In this document: positions 30,180 to 40,170 of the stretch, piece after piece | Numbering within the stretch: the stretch's first letter is position 1 | Layout: every line of letters begins with the position of its first letter | NCBI RefSeq assembly: GCF_021568695.1 | Contig: NZ_JAKGTI010000001.1 | Coordinates: 1,798,001-1,862,000 of the forward strand | Length of the DNA stretch: 64,000 nucleotides | Origin: Maritalea mediterranea | GTDB taxonomy: Bacteria; Pseudomonadota; Alphaproteobacteria; Rhizobiales; Devosiaceae | Direction of reading: 5' to 3' | The notes under the pieces: model-generated | Database searches by the model: none | What the model saw: the letters and a program-made list of their open reading frames with translations, nothing else | Told to the model about the DNA's origin: nothing | Translations under genes and position numbers: made by a program

Positions 30180-32276
30180 CTACTCCGCAGCTTCTTTAAC
30201 TTGCCCAAGCGCCAATTGCGAACATTCAGCCATCACTTTGGATGCCCGCGCAATTGGATTGGTCAAATAGAAATCGTCAATTGGTGACACCAAAGCACCA
30301 GGTTTAATTTTTGCCGGCACCTTGGCCAATTTGGCCACATCAGCGGCTTTTGTTTCAACCGGGCCTTCCACAACAGCCAGATGCGGCACATCCGCAAACA
30401 TCGCAGCGCGCAACTGGTTGAGATTGTCGAACGGCAATGTCGCGTCCAAATGAGCGCTCAACGCCCGCAAAATGGCCCAATCTTCTTTGGCCTCACCTGG
30501 TCCAAATACAGCGCGACTTGTGCGTTGCACAATACCTGCCGTATTCACATAGGTGACGCTCTTCTCAGTGTAGGCCGAACCCGGCAAGATCACATCCGCC
30601 GCATGGGCACCGCGATCACCATGGGAGCCGATATAAACCACAAAGCTATTTTCAAAGGCGCTCAGATCGTAATTGTCTGCCCCCAGCAAGAACACAACGT
30701 CCAGCTCGCCTTTTTTGGCCGCTGCCTGCATCTTGGCGGCATCCATGCCACCACGCTCAGGCACAAAGCCAACATCCAAACCGCCGACGCGACCTGCCGC
30801 GTTATGCAACACGGCAAAGCCGTTCCAATCATCGCTCAGCGCGCCATTGTCGGATGCGATTTGTGTGCTCAACGCCAACACATCCTTAGCCGTTGTGCCG
30901 GTCAAAGCGCCTTCACCCACAATAATCATGGGTTTCTTCGCCTTTTTCAGCACATTTGCAAACTTGTCGTCGCCTGCCGCCAAAGCCGCCAAAGCTTCCG
31001 TGCCGGTGCCCAGATAGGCATAATCATACTTCAGATCGGCATTTTCACCGATCACGGCGATCGGTGTGCCGTTCTGCCGCCAAGCTTTGCGGATCCGAGC
31101 ATTGACCAAAGATGCCTCTTTGCGTGGGTCACTGCCCACAATCAAAATCGCATCTGCTTCTTCAATGCCGGTAATGCCAGCATTCATGATGTAGCTTGCG
31201 CGCCCCTTAGAAGGATCGATTGCCGAACCAACTGGCCGACAATCAAAGCTTTTTGCACCAACAGCGCTCAACAGCGCTTTCAGCGCATACATTTCTTCCG
31301 CACCAGCCAAATCGCCAGCCAACGCGCCGATTTTTGCTGGATCAGCTTTTTTCACCGCGCGAGCGATGGTCGCAAACGCGTCATTCCAGTCAGACGCCTG
31401 CAACTTGCGGTTCTTTTTCACATAAACCTTATCAAGGCGCTGTGACTTCAAGCCGTCCCAAATGAAGCGCGTCTTGTCTGAAATCCACTCTTCATTGATC
31501 GCCTCGTTCACCCGCGGCATCACGCGCATCACTTCGCGACCGCGGCTATCCACCCGAATGTTGGAGCCGACCGCGTCCATGACGTCGATGCTTTCAGTCT
31601 TGTTTAATTCCCAAGGCCGCGCCTGAAAGGCATAAGGCTTGGAGGTCAAGGCACCAACAGGACAAAGGTCAATCACATTGCCTTGCAACTCTGATGTCAT
31701 TGCCTGCTCAAGATAAGTGGTGATTTCCGCATCTTCACCACGACCAATCAAACCAAGCTCGGAAATGCCCGCCACTTCGGTGGTGAACCGCACACAGCGT
31801 GTGCAGTGAATACAGCGGGTCATAATGGTTTTCACCAATGGCCCGATATATTTGTCTTCCACCGCGCGTTTATTTTCCTGATAGCGCGAATTGTCCATGC
31901 CATAAGCCATGGCCTGGTCTTGCAGGTCACACTCGCCGCCCTGGTCGCAAATCGGGCAATCCAGCGGGTGGTTGATCAGCAAAAATTCCATCACGCCTTC
32001 GCGCGCTTTTTTCACCATAGGTGTGTTGGTGAACACTTCAGGCGGTTGCCCTTCCGGCCCGGGGCGCAAATCGCGCACGCTCATGGCACAAGAAGCCGCA
32101 GGTTTTGGCGGGCCGCCCTTTACTTCCACAAGGCACATGCGGCAGTTGCCCGCCACAGAAAGCCGTTCGTGATAACAAAAACGTGGAATTTCAGCACCAG
32201 CTTCCTCACACGCCTGCATCAGCGTGTAGTGATCTGGAACCTCAATTTCATTACCGTCTACTTTAATATTGGCCAT
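30180..32276 (-). CDS. nuoG: NADH-quinone oxidoreductase subunit G
   Basis: A 698-residue subunit. The N-terminal 2Fe-2S domain has cysteines in CYHERLSVAGNCRMC. CPICDQGGECDLQDQ and CIHCTRCVRFTTEVAG carry the 4Fe-4S ligands. A molybdopterin-oxidoreductase-like domain without cofactor follows. The extra N7 ligand set of E. coli is not obvious. It is the large peripheral-arm electron carrier between NuoF and NuoI. Confidence 0.97.
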   Translation of the reverse strand: MANIKVDGNEIEVPDHYTLMQACEEAGAEIPRFCYHERLSVAGNCRMCLVEVKGGPPKPAASCAMSVRDLRPGPEGQPPEVFTNTPMVKKAREGVMEFLLINHPLDCPICDQGGECDLQDQAMAYGMDNSRYQENKRAVEDKYIGPLVKTIMTRCIHCTRCVRFTTEVAGISELGLIGRGEDAEITTYLEQAMTSELQGNVIDLCPVGALTSKPYAFQARPWELNKTESIDVMDAVGSNIRVDSRGREVMRVMPRVNEAINEEWISDKTRFIWDGLKSQRLDKVYVKKNRKLQASDWNDAFATIARAVKKADPAKIGALAGDLAGAEEMYALKALLSAVGAKSFDCRPVGSAIDPSKGRASYIMNAGITGIEEADAILIVGSDPRKEASLVNARIRKAWRQNGTPIAVIGENADLKYDYAYLGTGTEALAALAAGDDKFANVLKKAKKPMIIVGEGALTGTTAKDVLALSTQIASDNGALSDDWNGFAVLHNAAGRVGGLDVGFVPERGGMDAAKMQAAAKKGELDVVFLLGADNYDLSAFENSFVVYIGSHGDRGAHAADVILPGSAYTEKSVTYVNTAGIVQRTSRAVFGPGEAKEDWAILRALSAHLDATLPFDNLNQLRAAMFADVPHLAVVEGPVETKAADVAKLAKVPAKIKPGALVSPIDDFYLTNPIARASKVMAECSQLALGQVKEAAE

Positions 32277-32288
32277 GCTCTTGCCGCC

Positions 32289-33596
32289 TTATTCCGCTGC
32301 AACAGAAGGCACAGCACCCTCTGCTTTCGCATTGTGCGTGTATTGATCAATCCGGGCTTCAATTTCCGGCCGGAAATTGCGGATCAAACCTTGAATGGGC
32401 CATGCCGCCGCATCGCCCAACGCACAAATTGTGTGTCCTTCAACCTGCTTGGTCACTTCAAACAGCATATCAATTTCACGCTTTTGCGCTTCGCCGCGCA
32501 CCATGCGTTCCATCACACGATACATCCAGCCTGTGCCCTCACGACACGGGGTGCACTGACCGCAGCTTTCGTGCTTGTAGAAATAGGCCAGCCGCGCAAT
32601 TGCCGCGATGATATCTGTCGATTTGTCCATCACAATAACAGCTGCCGTACCCAATGAAGAGCCAACTTCTTTCAGCCCGTCAAAATCCATAATGGCATCG
32701 CGCATCTTGTGGCCCGGCACACAGGGCACAGACGAACCGCCAGGAATAACCGCCAGCAAATTGTCCCAACCGCCGCGAATACCACCGCAATGTTTGTCGA
32801 TCAATTCGCCGAAGGTGATGCCCATTTCTTCTTCAAATGTCGCTGGCTGGTTCACGTGGCCAGAAACGCAGAAAAGTTTCGAACCCGTGTTGTTTTCCCG
32901 GCCAAGACCGGCAAACCATGAGCCCCCGCGCCGCAAAATCTCCGGCACAACCGCAATCGATTCCACATTGTTCACGGTGGAGGGACAGCCATAAAGGCCC
33001 ATACCCGCCGGGAAAGGTGGCTTCAACCGAGGCTGACCTTTTTTGCCTTCAAGGCTTTCCAGCAATGCGGTTTCTTCACCACAAATATACGCACCGGCAC
33101 CATGGTGCACGACAATATCAAAGTCCCAGCCATGCACGTTGTTTTTGCCGATCAGATTGGCCTCATAGGCCTGATCCACAGCCGCCTGCAACCGTTCACG
33201 CTCGCGCACAAACTCGCCGCGCACATAAATATAAGCAGTGTGTGCATCCATCGCGCGGCCCGCCAACAAGCACCCTTCAACAAGGTGATGCGGGTCATGG
33301 CGCATAATTTCACGGTCTTTACAGGTGCCCGGCTCGGATTCATCAGCATTCACCACCAGATAGTGGGGGCGACCATCGCTTTGCTTGGGCATAAAGCTCC
33401 ATTTAAGGCCAGTCGGGAAGCCAGCGCCACCACGACCACGCAGACCGGAACCCTTCACCTCTTCGGTGATCCAGTCGCGCCCCTTATCAATAAAGCTTTT
33501 TGTTTGCGACCATGAACCACGTTTTTTCGCGCCCTCAAGGCCCCAATCTTCAAAACCATATAGGTTGGTGAAAATGCGGTCTTTATCTGTAAGCAT
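32289..33596 (-). CDS. nuoF: NADH-quinone oxidoreductase subunit F
   Basis: A 435-residue flavoprotein. [13 protein letters not shown] binds NADH/FMN, and [13 protein letters not shown] plus a distal cysteine in [13 protein letters not shown] ligate 4Fe-4S cluster N3. It is the NADH entry point of complex I. Its ATG overlaps the stop of the small ORF upstream by one base. Confidence 0.97.
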   Translation of the reverse strand: MLTDKDRIFTNLYGFEDWGLEGAKKRGSWSQTKSFIDKGRDWITEEVKGSGLRGRGGAGFPTGLKWSFMPKQSDGRPHYLVVNADESEPGTCKDREIMRHDPHHLVEGCLLAGRAMDAHTAYIYVRGEFVRERERLQAAVDQAYEANLIGKNNVHGWDFDIVVHHGAGAYICGEETALLESLEGKKGQPRLKPPFPAGMGLYGCPSTVNNVESIAVVPEILRRGGSWFAGLGRENNTGSKLFCVSGHVNQPATFEEEMGITFGELIDKHCGGIRGGWDNLLAVIPGGSSVPCVPGHKMRDAIMDFDGLKEVGSSLGTAAVIVMDKSTDIIAAIARLAYFYKHESCGQCTPCREGTGWMYRVMERMVRGEAQKREIDMLFEVTKQVEGHTICALGDAAAWPIQGLIRNFRPEIEARIDQYTHNAKAEGAVPSVAAE

Positions 33597-33793
33597 TATC
33601 GACGCCCCCGCATGAATGCATAAAACAATACCAGCCCGATGGCCGCGCTAACGACAACACCGAAAAGGCCATTTGTGAGAAAAGCGGCAAAGAACGCGAT
33701 CAGACGAATGGCAATATAGGTGCCCACCATAAAGGCAATCGCCAACATGATGTTGTTCGCATTCAGCTCTATGCCCAAGAAACGTTCACTCAT
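33596..33793 (-). CDS. 65-residue membrane protein between nuoE and nuoF
   Basis: The frame encodes [20 protein letters not shown] with two hydrophobic helices (about residues 14-34 and 42-60) and a basic end (MRGRR). Both borders are one-base stop/start overlaps (with nuoE and nuoF), so it is translated as part of the operon. It is not one of the 14 core subunits. A role in complex I assembly or membrane anchoring is only inferred from position. Confidence 0.75.
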   Translation of the reverse strand: MSERFLGIELNANNIMLAIAFMVGTYIAIRLIAFFAAFLTNGLFGVVVSAAIGLVLFYAFMRGRR

Positions 33794-34833
33794 CAGCGTG
33801 GATCCTTACCAAAGACTCTGCGATATTCTTCAGCGCCACCTTTTGCCAATGCTTTGGCTTGCGCTTTCCAATCATCACGTTCAATGCGCCCTTTAAAGCT
33901 CAACCGATCGTCCACTTCAGCAATCTGCTTTTTGGTCAGTTTTGCCACTTGCGCATAGGTTGTGATGCCCAGATCGTTCAGTTTGCCTTCAAGCACGGGT
34001 CCAACGCCTGAAATTAGCTTCAAGTCGTCTTTTTGACCTTCCGGCGCTTCAAACAATGGCTCTTTCATCTGCTCATTGTCGGCCTTTGCCGCGGCTTTTT
34101 TTGCCGTCTTGCTCGGCTTCTTGACATCGGCACCCGGTTCTTCTGCCTTTTCTTTGGCAGTCGGTTTTGGTGCAGATGTTTTGGCATCAGCCTTTTTGGC
34201 AGGCTGACGCGCAGACTGTGCACGTGCGGGCACGTCAGTGAGCGTTACATGCCCACCTTCGGGTGCAGCAAATTGCCGATCAATCTGTGGCCCGGTCCTA
34301 ACGTCTTTGCCTGCTTCAAATTCATCAATGATTTCTTCAAAGCGTTCCGGGGTCAAATCTTCATAAGTGTCTTTAAACACCATCACCATTGGCGCATTCA
34401 CACATGCACCCAGGCATTCAACCTCTTCCCAGGAAAGCGTGCGCTCTTCATTGGTTTCAAAGGGCTGTTCATTGATCTTGCTTTTGCAAACTTTGATCAA
34501 ATCGCCAGAGCCGCGCAGCATGCAAGGTGTGGTGCCACACACTTGGATATGCGCTTTGGTGCCAACCGGCTTAAGCTGAAACTGTGTATAGAAGGTCGCA
34601 ACTTCCAAAACGCGGATATAAGGCATTTCAAGCATGTCGGCGACATGCTCAATCGCGGCCTTGGTCACCCAACCATCCTGCTCCTGCGCCCGCATCAACA
34701 ACGGGATCACAGCAGATTGCTGACGGCCTTTTGGATATTTCGCAATGGTTTGCTTGGCCCACTTTTTATTGTCGGCATTAAACGCAAATTCTTGCGGTTG
34801 AATGTGATCTTCTGCGAGACGACGAACTGACAT
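33793..34833 (-). CDS. nuoE: NADH-quinone oxidoreductase subunit E with C-terminal helix-hairpin-helix-like extension
   Basis: The first about 170 residues are a standard thioredoxin-like NuoE with 2Fe-2S ligands in CGTTPCMLRGS and ECLGACVNAP. A Lys/Ala/Pro-rich linker follows, and residues 269-346 form a compact domain starting [20 protein letters not shown]. Total 346 residues against the usual 160-200. The last domain is about 70 percent identical by eye to the end of RpsB in this window. NuoE works with NuoF at the NADH-oxidising tip; the extension's role is unknown. Confidence 0.95.
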   Translation of the reverse strand: MSVRRLAEDHIQPQEFAFNADNKKWAKQTIAKYPKGRQQSAVIPLLMRAQEQDGWVTKAAIEHVADMLEMPYIRVLEVATFYTQFQLKPVGTKAHIQVCGTTPCMLRGSGDLIKVCKSKINEQPFETNEERTLSWEEVECLGACVNAPMVMVFKDTYEDLTPERFEEIIDEFEAGKDVRTGPQIDRQFAAPEGGHVTLTDVPARAQSARQPAKKADAKTSAPKPTAKEKAEEPGADVKKPSKTAKKAAAKADNEQMKEPLFEAPEGQKDDLKLISGVGPVLEGKLNDLGITTYAQVAKLTKKQIAEVDDRLSFKGRIERDDWKAQAKALAKGGAEEYRRVFGKDPR

Positions 34834-36023
34834 TAGCGATCCACCTCGCCAAAAACGATATCAAGAGTACCAATAATGGCTGACACGTCAGCCAACATAT
34901 GGCCACGGCTCAAAAAGTCCATGGCCGACATATGTGCAAAGCCGGGTGCCCGGATTTTACAGCGATAAGGCTTGTTGCTGCCATCAGACACCAGATAAAC
35001 GCCAAACTCGCCTTTCGGCGCTTCCACCGCCGCGTAAACCTCACCTTCAGGCACTTTGTAGCCTTCGGTATAAAGCTTAAAGTGGTGGATCAACCCTTCC
35101 ATGGATTGCTTCATTTCGCTACGTTTTGGTGGCACAATCTTGCCATCCACCGACGATACAGGCCCCTGCCCATCGGGTGAGCGCAACAAATCAATGCACT
35201 GCTTCATAATTTTCACAGATTCACGCATCTCTTCCATGCGCACCAGATAGCGGTCGTAACAATCGCCATTTTTGCCCACGGCGATGTTGAAATCCAACTC
35301 ATCATAGCATTCATAAGGCTGGCTTTTGCGCAAATCCCATTTCGCGCCAGAGCCACGCACCATCACGCCGGAAAAGCCCCATGCCCATGCATCTTCCAGT
35401 TTTACGGTGGCAATATCAACGTTCCGCTGCTTGAAAATACGGTTTTCGGTCAAAAGCCCTTCAATATCGTCCAGCACGCCTAAAAACGGATCACACCAAG
35501 CTTCGATATCGTCAATCAATTCAGGCGGCAGATCTTGGTGTACACCACCGGGGCGCACATAAGCTGCGTGCATGCGCGCGCCACAGGCCCGCTCATAAAA
35601 GATCATCAGCTTTTCGCGCTCTTCAAAGCCCCACAATGGCGGCGTCAGCGCACCAACGTCCATCGCTTGGGTGGTCACGTTCAGCAAATGGTTCAAAATC
35701 CGGCCGATTTCAGAATAAAGCACGCGGATCAACTGGCCGCGCTTTGGCACTGTAATGCCCAACAAGCGCTCAACTGCCAGTGCAAACGCATGCTCTTGGT
35801 TCATTGGCGCCACATAGTCGAGGCGATCGAAATAAGGCACAGCCTGCAAATAGGTCTTGTGCTCAATCAGCTTTTCCGTGCCGCGGTGCAACAGGCCTAC
35901 GTGTGGATCGACCCGCTCTACCACTTCGCCATCCAGCTCCAGCACCAAACGCAACACGCCATGTGCGGCCGGGTGTTGGGGGCCAAAGTTGATGTTAAAA
36001 TTTCTAAGTTGCGCTTCGCTCAT
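34833..36023 (-). CDS. nuoD: NADH-quinone oxidoreductase subunit D (49 kDa)
   Basis: 396 residues from ATG 36023 ([20 protein letters not shown]), which has GAGG upstream; the open frame to 36101 would overlap nuoC and is rejected. [15 protein letters not shown] carries the histidine that faces the quinone site. The C-terminus [16 protein letters not shown] is the canonical end. It forms the quinone-reduction chamber with NuoB. Confidence 0.97.
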   Translation of the reverse strand: MSEAQLRNFNINFGPQHPAAHGVLRLVLELDGEVVERVDPHVGLLHRGTEKLIEHKTYLQAVPYFDRLDYVAPMNQEHAFALAVERLLGITVPKRGQLIRVLYSEIGRILNHLLNVTTQAMDVGALTPPLWGFEEREKLMIFYERACGARMHAAYVRPGGVHQDLPPELIDDIEAWCDPFLGVLDDIEGLLTENRIFKQRNVDIATVKLEDAWAWGFSGVMVRGSGAKWDLRKSQPYECYDELDFNIAVGKNGDCYDRYLVRMEEMRESVKIMKQCIDLLRSPDGQGPVSSVDGKIVPPKRSEMKQSMEGLIHHFKLYTEGYKVPEGEVYAAVEAPKGEFGVYLVSDGSNKPYRCKIRAPGFAHMSAMDFLSRGHMLADVSAIIGTLDIVFGEVDR

Positions 36024-36033
36024 ACTTCGATCC

Positions 36034-36636
36034 TCAACCTTGCGCCTTTTCATCACCAGGAAGCACATAATCGGTGCCTTCCCAAGGTGACAAATAGTCA
36101 AATGAGCGGAATTCTTGCGTCAGCTTCACAGGCTCATAAACCACGCGCTGCAACTCCTCATTGTACCGCACTTCAACAAAGCCGGTCAGGGGGAAGTCTT
36201 TACGCAATGGGAACCCTTCAAACCCGTAATCAGTCAGAAGACGGCGTAGATCAGGGTGGTTGACGAACAAAATGCCATACATGTCATACGCTTCGCGCTC
36301 GAACCAATCAGCGCCCGGATACACGTCGCAAATTGATTGTACTGGCGTATCTTCGTCAGTTTTCAGCTTTACGCGGATGCGCAAATTCTGCGTCGGGCTC
36401 AAAAAGTGATAAACCACATCAAAACGATCAACCCGCTGCGGAAAATCCACGCCGCAAATATCAATGATGCAGCTAAACTGACATTGGCTGTCGTCACGCA
36501 GAAAACGCGCAACGTCCACAATCGTGTCTGTTGCCACGTTCAACGTCAGTTCACCAAAACCGCTCTCAACCGATTGCACAGCTTCCGGCAGTTTCGCGCT
36601 GATATATTCGCCAAGTTCTGTAAGGGTAGAATCCAT
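36034..36636 (-). CDS. nuoC: NADH-quinone oxidoreductase subunit C (30 kDa)
   Basis: A 200-residue peripheral-arm subunit. The family signature is split over [20 protein letters not shown] and [20 protein letters not shown]. It is separate from NuoD, unlike the fused NuoCD of E. coli. It lies 14 nt after nuoB. Confidence 0.97.
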   Translation of the reverse strand: MDSTLTELGEYISAKLPEAVQSVESGFGELTLNVATDTIVDVARFLRDDSQCQFSCIIDICGVDFPQRVDRFDVVYHFLSPTQNLRIRVKLKTDEDTPVQSICDVYPGADWFEREAYDMYGILFVNHPDLRRLLTDYGFEGFPLRKDFPLTGFVEVRYNEELQRVVYEPVKLTQEFRSFDYLSPWEGTDYVLPGDEKAQG

Positions 36637-36650
36637 TTGCCCCCTGCCCC

Positions 36651-37229
36651 TTATCGCTCAATTGTGCCGGTACGGCGCAACTTTTTCTGCAGCAACAACA
36701 CACCATAAAGCAAGGCTTCGGCTGTCGGCGGACACCCGGGCACATAAATGTCCACAGGCACCACGCGGTCACACCCGCGCACAACAGAATATGAATAGTG
36801 ATAATAACCGCCGCCATTTGCACATGACCCCATGGAGATCACATAGCGTGGCTCTGGCATCTGGTCATAAACTTTGCGCAAGGCCGGTGCCATTTTGTTG
36901 GTCAGGGTGCCTGCCACAATCATCACGTCTGATTGACGTGGGGACGCGCGTGGCGCAAAACCAAAGCGCTCAGCATCATAACGCGGCATGGACATGTGCA
37001 TCATCTCAACCGCGCAACAGGCCAGACCAAAGGTCATCCACATCAACGAACCAGTCCGCGCCCAATTGATCAGATCATCGGTCGCGGTCACCAAAAAACC
37101 TTTATCGGCCAACTGGTCATTTACGTCGAGAAAGAATGGATCATCAGCACCAACCGGCTTCCCGGTCTTGGGGTCGATAATACCTTTTGGCTGCGGTGCA
37201 ACCAATGTTGAATTATTGTCTAATCCCAT
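36651..37229 (-). CDS. nuoB: NADH-quinone oxidoreductase subunit B
   Basis: 192 residues from ATG 37229 ([10 protein letters not shown]), chosen because AAGGGG lies just upstream; it overlaps the nuoA end by 10 nt. Cluster N2 ligands are visible: the tandem cysteines in [29 protein letters not shown] and [15 protein letters not shown]2 donates electrons to quinone. Confidence 0.97.
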   Translation of the reverse strand: MGLDNNSTLVAPQPKGIIDPKTGKPVGADDPFFLDVNDQLADKGFLVTATDDLINWARTGSLMWMTFGLACCAVEMMHMSMPRYDAERFGFAPRASPRQSDVMIVAGTLTNKMAPALRKVYDQMPEPRYVISMGSCANGGGYYHYSYSVVRGCDRVVPVDIYVPGCPPTAEALLYGVLLLQKKLRRTGTIER

Positions 37230-37585
37230 TCCAGAGCCCCTTTGCGCCATTCATAGATAAAGCCGATGGTCAACACACCCAAAAAGATCATCATCGCCCA
37301 AAAGCCGAACCAGCCCACATCCTTAAACGCCACTGCCCAAGGGAAGAGGAACGCCACCTCAAGGTCGAAAATGATGAACAGGATGGCCACCAGATAGAAA
37401 CGGATATCAAATTTCATCCGTGCATCATCAAATGCCTCAAAACCACACTCATACGCCGACACCTTTTCCGGGTCCGGGCGTTTAATTGCGATGATGAAAG
37501 GGGCAACCAAAAGTGCCAAACCGATCACGGCGGATAATCCGATAAATATGATCACGGGCAGATACTGAGAGAGCAATTCGGTCAT
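37220..37585 (-). CDS. nuoA: NADH-quinone oxidoreductase subunit A
   Basis: A 121-residue membrane protein with three helices. The conserved [20 protein letters not shown] loop (with the redox-sensitive cysteine) and [15 protein letters not shown] identify it. It is the first gene of the nuo operon and is preceded by about 215 nt of non-coding DNA in which I see no clear promoter. Confidence 0.97.
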   Translation of the reverse strand: MTELLSQYLPVIIFIGLSAVIGLALLVAPFIIAIKRPDPEKVSAYECGFEAFDDARMKFDIRFYLVAILFIIFDLEVAFLFPWAVAFKDVGWFGFWAMMIFLGVLTIGFIYEWRKGALEWD

Positions 37586-37799
37586 AATTGCCTTGCCTTT
37601 TTTGACAGCTGAAACTCAGCCAAGATTATGTCCCAAGTCAGACTCACGCGAATGAGCCGAAACTTCGATTTGGTACGGCTTACGCCAACACCATACTCGT
37701 TTCAAGGGCTTTGGCTTTAAATTTTTAATTTATCTCCCCTTTGAAAACAATTTAGGCCCATAGCGTAAATGCTTTAAAAAACTTGATTTTTTTAGTCAT

Positions 37800-37829
37800 A
37801 AAAAAAGAGCGCTCCGCTTGGAACGCTCT
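37800..37829 (-). terminator. terminator after the first outer-membrane barrel gene
   Basis: On the minus strand GAGCGTTCC-AAGC-GGAGCGCTC (8-9 bp stem with one mismatch) is followed by TTTTTTT, 30 nt after the barrel-gene stop and upstream of nuoA. Confidence 0.85.
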
Positions 37830-37859
37830 CTCTCGAACACTTTGTTGTGTCAAAAAAGC

Positions 37860-38390
37860 CTAGTTGAAGTACCAACGGGCTTTTGCATCAATGGCGTGGC
37901 TTGAAGTGCCGCCCTCATAGAAGGACCAATTATACTCAGAGCCAAGGGTCAGATCGTCCGATACAGCAAATTCGATACCAGCACCAACGATGCCTACCGC
38001 GTCGTCAAAGTGATAGCCGATACCACCAACACCGTAGAGCAACACATCATCTGAAACCAGATAACCTGCGCGACCTGTCAAATCATATTGGGCGCCATAA
38101 TAGGTGCCGCCATCATAGTTGGCTTGAGCGCCAACCTCGAAACCAAACACCATTTGGTCGAACTGTGTGTTCATACCCGCAATGGCACCAATGCCCCAAA
38201 CGTCTGATGCCGCATTAACATAAGCACCATTCACACCAGCATAAAACCGATTCCAGTCAAAGCCAGGATCAGAATATGCAGGCTGAGTTGGAGCCGGTGT
38301 ATAATCAATCACAGGGTCCGCAGCGGACGCGCCTGCCGTCATTGCTGCTGATGCCAGCACCGCAATGGAAATTTTCTTCAAAATGCTCAT
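37860..38390 (-). CDS. small outer-membrane beta-barrel (porin-family) protein
   Basis: 176 residues from ATG 38390, which has GGAGG 5 nt upstream; the longer frame to 38465 is rejected. The signal peptide MSILKKISIAVLASAAMTAG ends at ASA/ADP. The mature part alternates aromatic and polar residues, contains WNRFYAGVNGAY near its start and ends in ARWYFN, typical of 8-stranded barrels of the Omp25/Omp31-like group. A paralogue lies just upstream. Function beyond envelope structure is unknown. Confidence 0.82.
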   Translation of the reverse strand: MSILKKISIAVLASAAMTAGASAADPVIDYTPAPTQPAYSDPGFDWNRFYAGVNGAYVNAASDVWGIGAIAGMNTQFDQMVFGFEVGAQANYDGGTYYGAQYDLTGRAGYLVSDDVLLYGVGGIGYHFDDAVGIVGAGIEFAVSDDLTLGSEYNWSFYEGGTSSHAIDAKARWYFN

Positions 38391-38607
38391 AGTTGCCTCC
38401 ATGGCTCTCTTAAGCGTTACTCTCGGCATATGGGTTTCGATTTTCAAAACGCAATGGCGAACCATCTGGTTCCACCAAAATTTTTTAAATCAACGCGCTG
38501 GGAAGAAAGCGCAAAGAATCCCTAACACCTGAACCCCTAAGTTAAAGGCAAAAGATGACCGGAATTGGTCTGAATTGTGGCGAATTTATTTCATGCCTAA
38601 TGAAGTG

Positions 38608-38641
38608 TAAAAATGTCACACCACGCAACGCGGCGTGACAT
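38608..38641 (-). terminator. terminator after the second barrel gene
   Basis: On the minus strand ATGTCACGCCGCG pairs with CGTGGTGTGACAT over 13 positions (two G-T pairs) with a 3-nt loop, followed by TTTTT. Confidence 0.75.
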
Positions 38642-38667
38642 CATTATGTATCGGCAGAAATTGCGAG

Positions 38668-39186
38668 CTAGTTAAAATACCATCTCAATTTGGCGTCATA
38701 CACATGCCCCGTAATGCCTCCGCCGTCTGTGATGTAGGTGTATTCACCGCCAAATGTGACATTGTCATGCACAGCGAATTCCAAACCGCCGCCGATGCCT
38801 GCAAATGCATCGCCAGTATTGTTGAACACAACACCGCCTGAAAGATATACGAGGGCCTCAGGTGCAACGAGATAGCCAGCGCGACCGAACAAATCATAAA
38901 GCGCGCCGGAATAGGTTCCCCCATTATAATATGCGGTACCCTGCACTTCGAGACCAAACACCCAATCTCCTGATTGCATGTTCAAGCCAGCCAGACCACC
39001 GAATCCTAGATATTGCGTGCCATCATTCATGCCACCACCGCTGAGACCAATATAGAAGCGGTCCCAATCAAATGTTGACGATGTAATCACCGGCGCCGGT
39101 TGGGGATATACGATCGGATCGGCGGCGATAGCACCCACCGTTCCAGCGGCAACCATGGTTGTTGCCATCAGTATGGATTTATACAT
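38668..39186 (-). CDS. small outer-membrane beta-barrel protein, paralogue of its neighbour
   Basis: A 172-residue protein with signal peptide MYKSILMATTMVAAGTVGAI ending at AIA/ADP. It shares the pattern DPxxxYxPxP, FDWDRFYIGLSGG, YNGGTYSGALYDLFGRAGYL and a terminal LRWYFN with the downstream gene, so the pair arose by duplication. Both are probably surface barrels. Each has its own terminator, hence separate transcripts. Confidence 0.8.
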   Translation of the reverse strand: MYKSILMATTMVAAGTVGAIAADPIVYPQPAPVITSSTFDWDRFYIGLSGGGMNDGTQYLGFGGLAGLNMQSGDWVFGLEVQGTAYYNGGTYSGALYDLFGRAGYLVAPEALVYLSGGVVFNNTGDAFAGIGGGLEFAVHDNVTFGGEYTYITDGGGITGHVYDAKLRWYFN

Positions 39187-39318
39187 TTTTGCCTCACCCT
39201 TTTATTAACTAAACGTAAAATTACGCCTAGGATTAAAAAGAGTCAAACACCAACATGCCACCACGCTCGTTCAGATGAGCGATCTGCACAAACAGCAAGG
39301 CAAATTTTGGGAAGAAAA

Positions 39319-39395
39319 TGGCGGGAGTGACGGGACTCGAACCCGCGACCTCTGGCGTGACAGGCCAGCGCTCTAACCAACTGAGCTACACCCCC
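39319..39395 (-). tRNA. tRNA-Asp(GUC)
   Basis: 77 nt with encoded CCA. Acceptor GGGGGTG pairs with CACTCCC (one G-T pair), discriminator G. The anticodon loop CTGTCAC gives GTC. The T-loop GGTTCGAGTCC is standard. Confidence 0.95.
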
Positions 39396-39543
39396 TTGAA
39401 GAAGAAACTCTCATCAAGAGTGAGCGTGGTTTAAAACTGATTGGCACATTAGTCAAGCGCCATTTTCAATCTTTATGACATTGTTTTCAAAGAGAAAAAG
39501 ATTTCTTTTTGTCAACGCTGCCGAACCACGACAAGGACCAAAA

Positions 39544-39619
<76 letters not shown>

Positions 39620-39665
39620 CCGTTTGGTGATGCATCGTTTAGTGTGTTCTTTCGCGCTCGTCAAC

Positions 39666-39699
39666 AAAAAAGGTCTCGATTTTCACCGAGACCTTCAAA
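39666..39699 (-). terminator. terminator after hupB
   Basis: On the minus strand AAGGTCTCG pairs with CGAGACCTT around an 8-nt loop, followed by TTTTGTT. Confidence 0.85.
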
Positions 39700-39723
39700 A
39701 AAATGCAAAAAATTTTGCGCAGA

Positions 39724-39996
39724 CTAGTTCACAGCGTCTTTGAGCTGCTTGCCTGGCTTGAATTTTGGTACATTTGTCGCAGGAATATCGATTTCTGCGC
39801 CAGTTGCTGGGTTGCGGCCTTTGGTGGCTTTACGGTGAGATACCGCAAAAGTGCCAAAACCAACCAAACGTACTTCGTTGCCGTCTTTCAATGTGCCGGT
39901 GATTGATTCAAATACGGCATCCACTGCACTGGCGGCATCTGCTTTTGTCAAACCAGCTTTTTCCGCAGTCGCAGCGACCAAATCATTTTTGTTCAT
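39724..39996 (-). CDS. hupB: HU family DNA-binding protein
   Basis: A 90-residue HU protein. VRLVGFGTFAVSHRKATKGR and the beta-arm region RNPATGAEIDIPA (with the DNA-kinking proline) are standard. HU bends and compacts DNA. It lies downstream of lon, separated by the lon terminator, the usual lon-hupB arrangement. Confidence 0.97.
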   Translation of the reverse strand: MNKNDLVAATAEKAGLTKADAASAVDAVFESITGTLKDGNEVRLVGFGTFAVSHRKATKGRNPATGAEIDIPATNVPKFKPGKQLKDAVN

Positions 39997-40111
39997 TAGT
40001 CCATCCTCATTTTTTGGCCCGACTTACTCATTGTCGGGCAATACGCCATGAACCTTTTGACGATTCTTCCTCAAACGCAAGGAAATCCGGCCATTTCAGC
40101 CCGGTTTTAGG

Positions 40112-40144
40112 CAAAAAAAGAGCGGAAAAGTCGCCTTTCCCGCT
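40112..40144 (-). terminator. terminator after lon
   Basis: On the minus strand GAGCGGGAAAG-GCGA-CTTTTCCGCTC forms an 11-bp stem with a GNRA tetraloop, followed by TTTTTTT, about 26 nt after the lon stop. Confidence 0.9.
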
Positions 40145-40170
40145 CCAATGCTGTCAAATTGTGGAAAACC

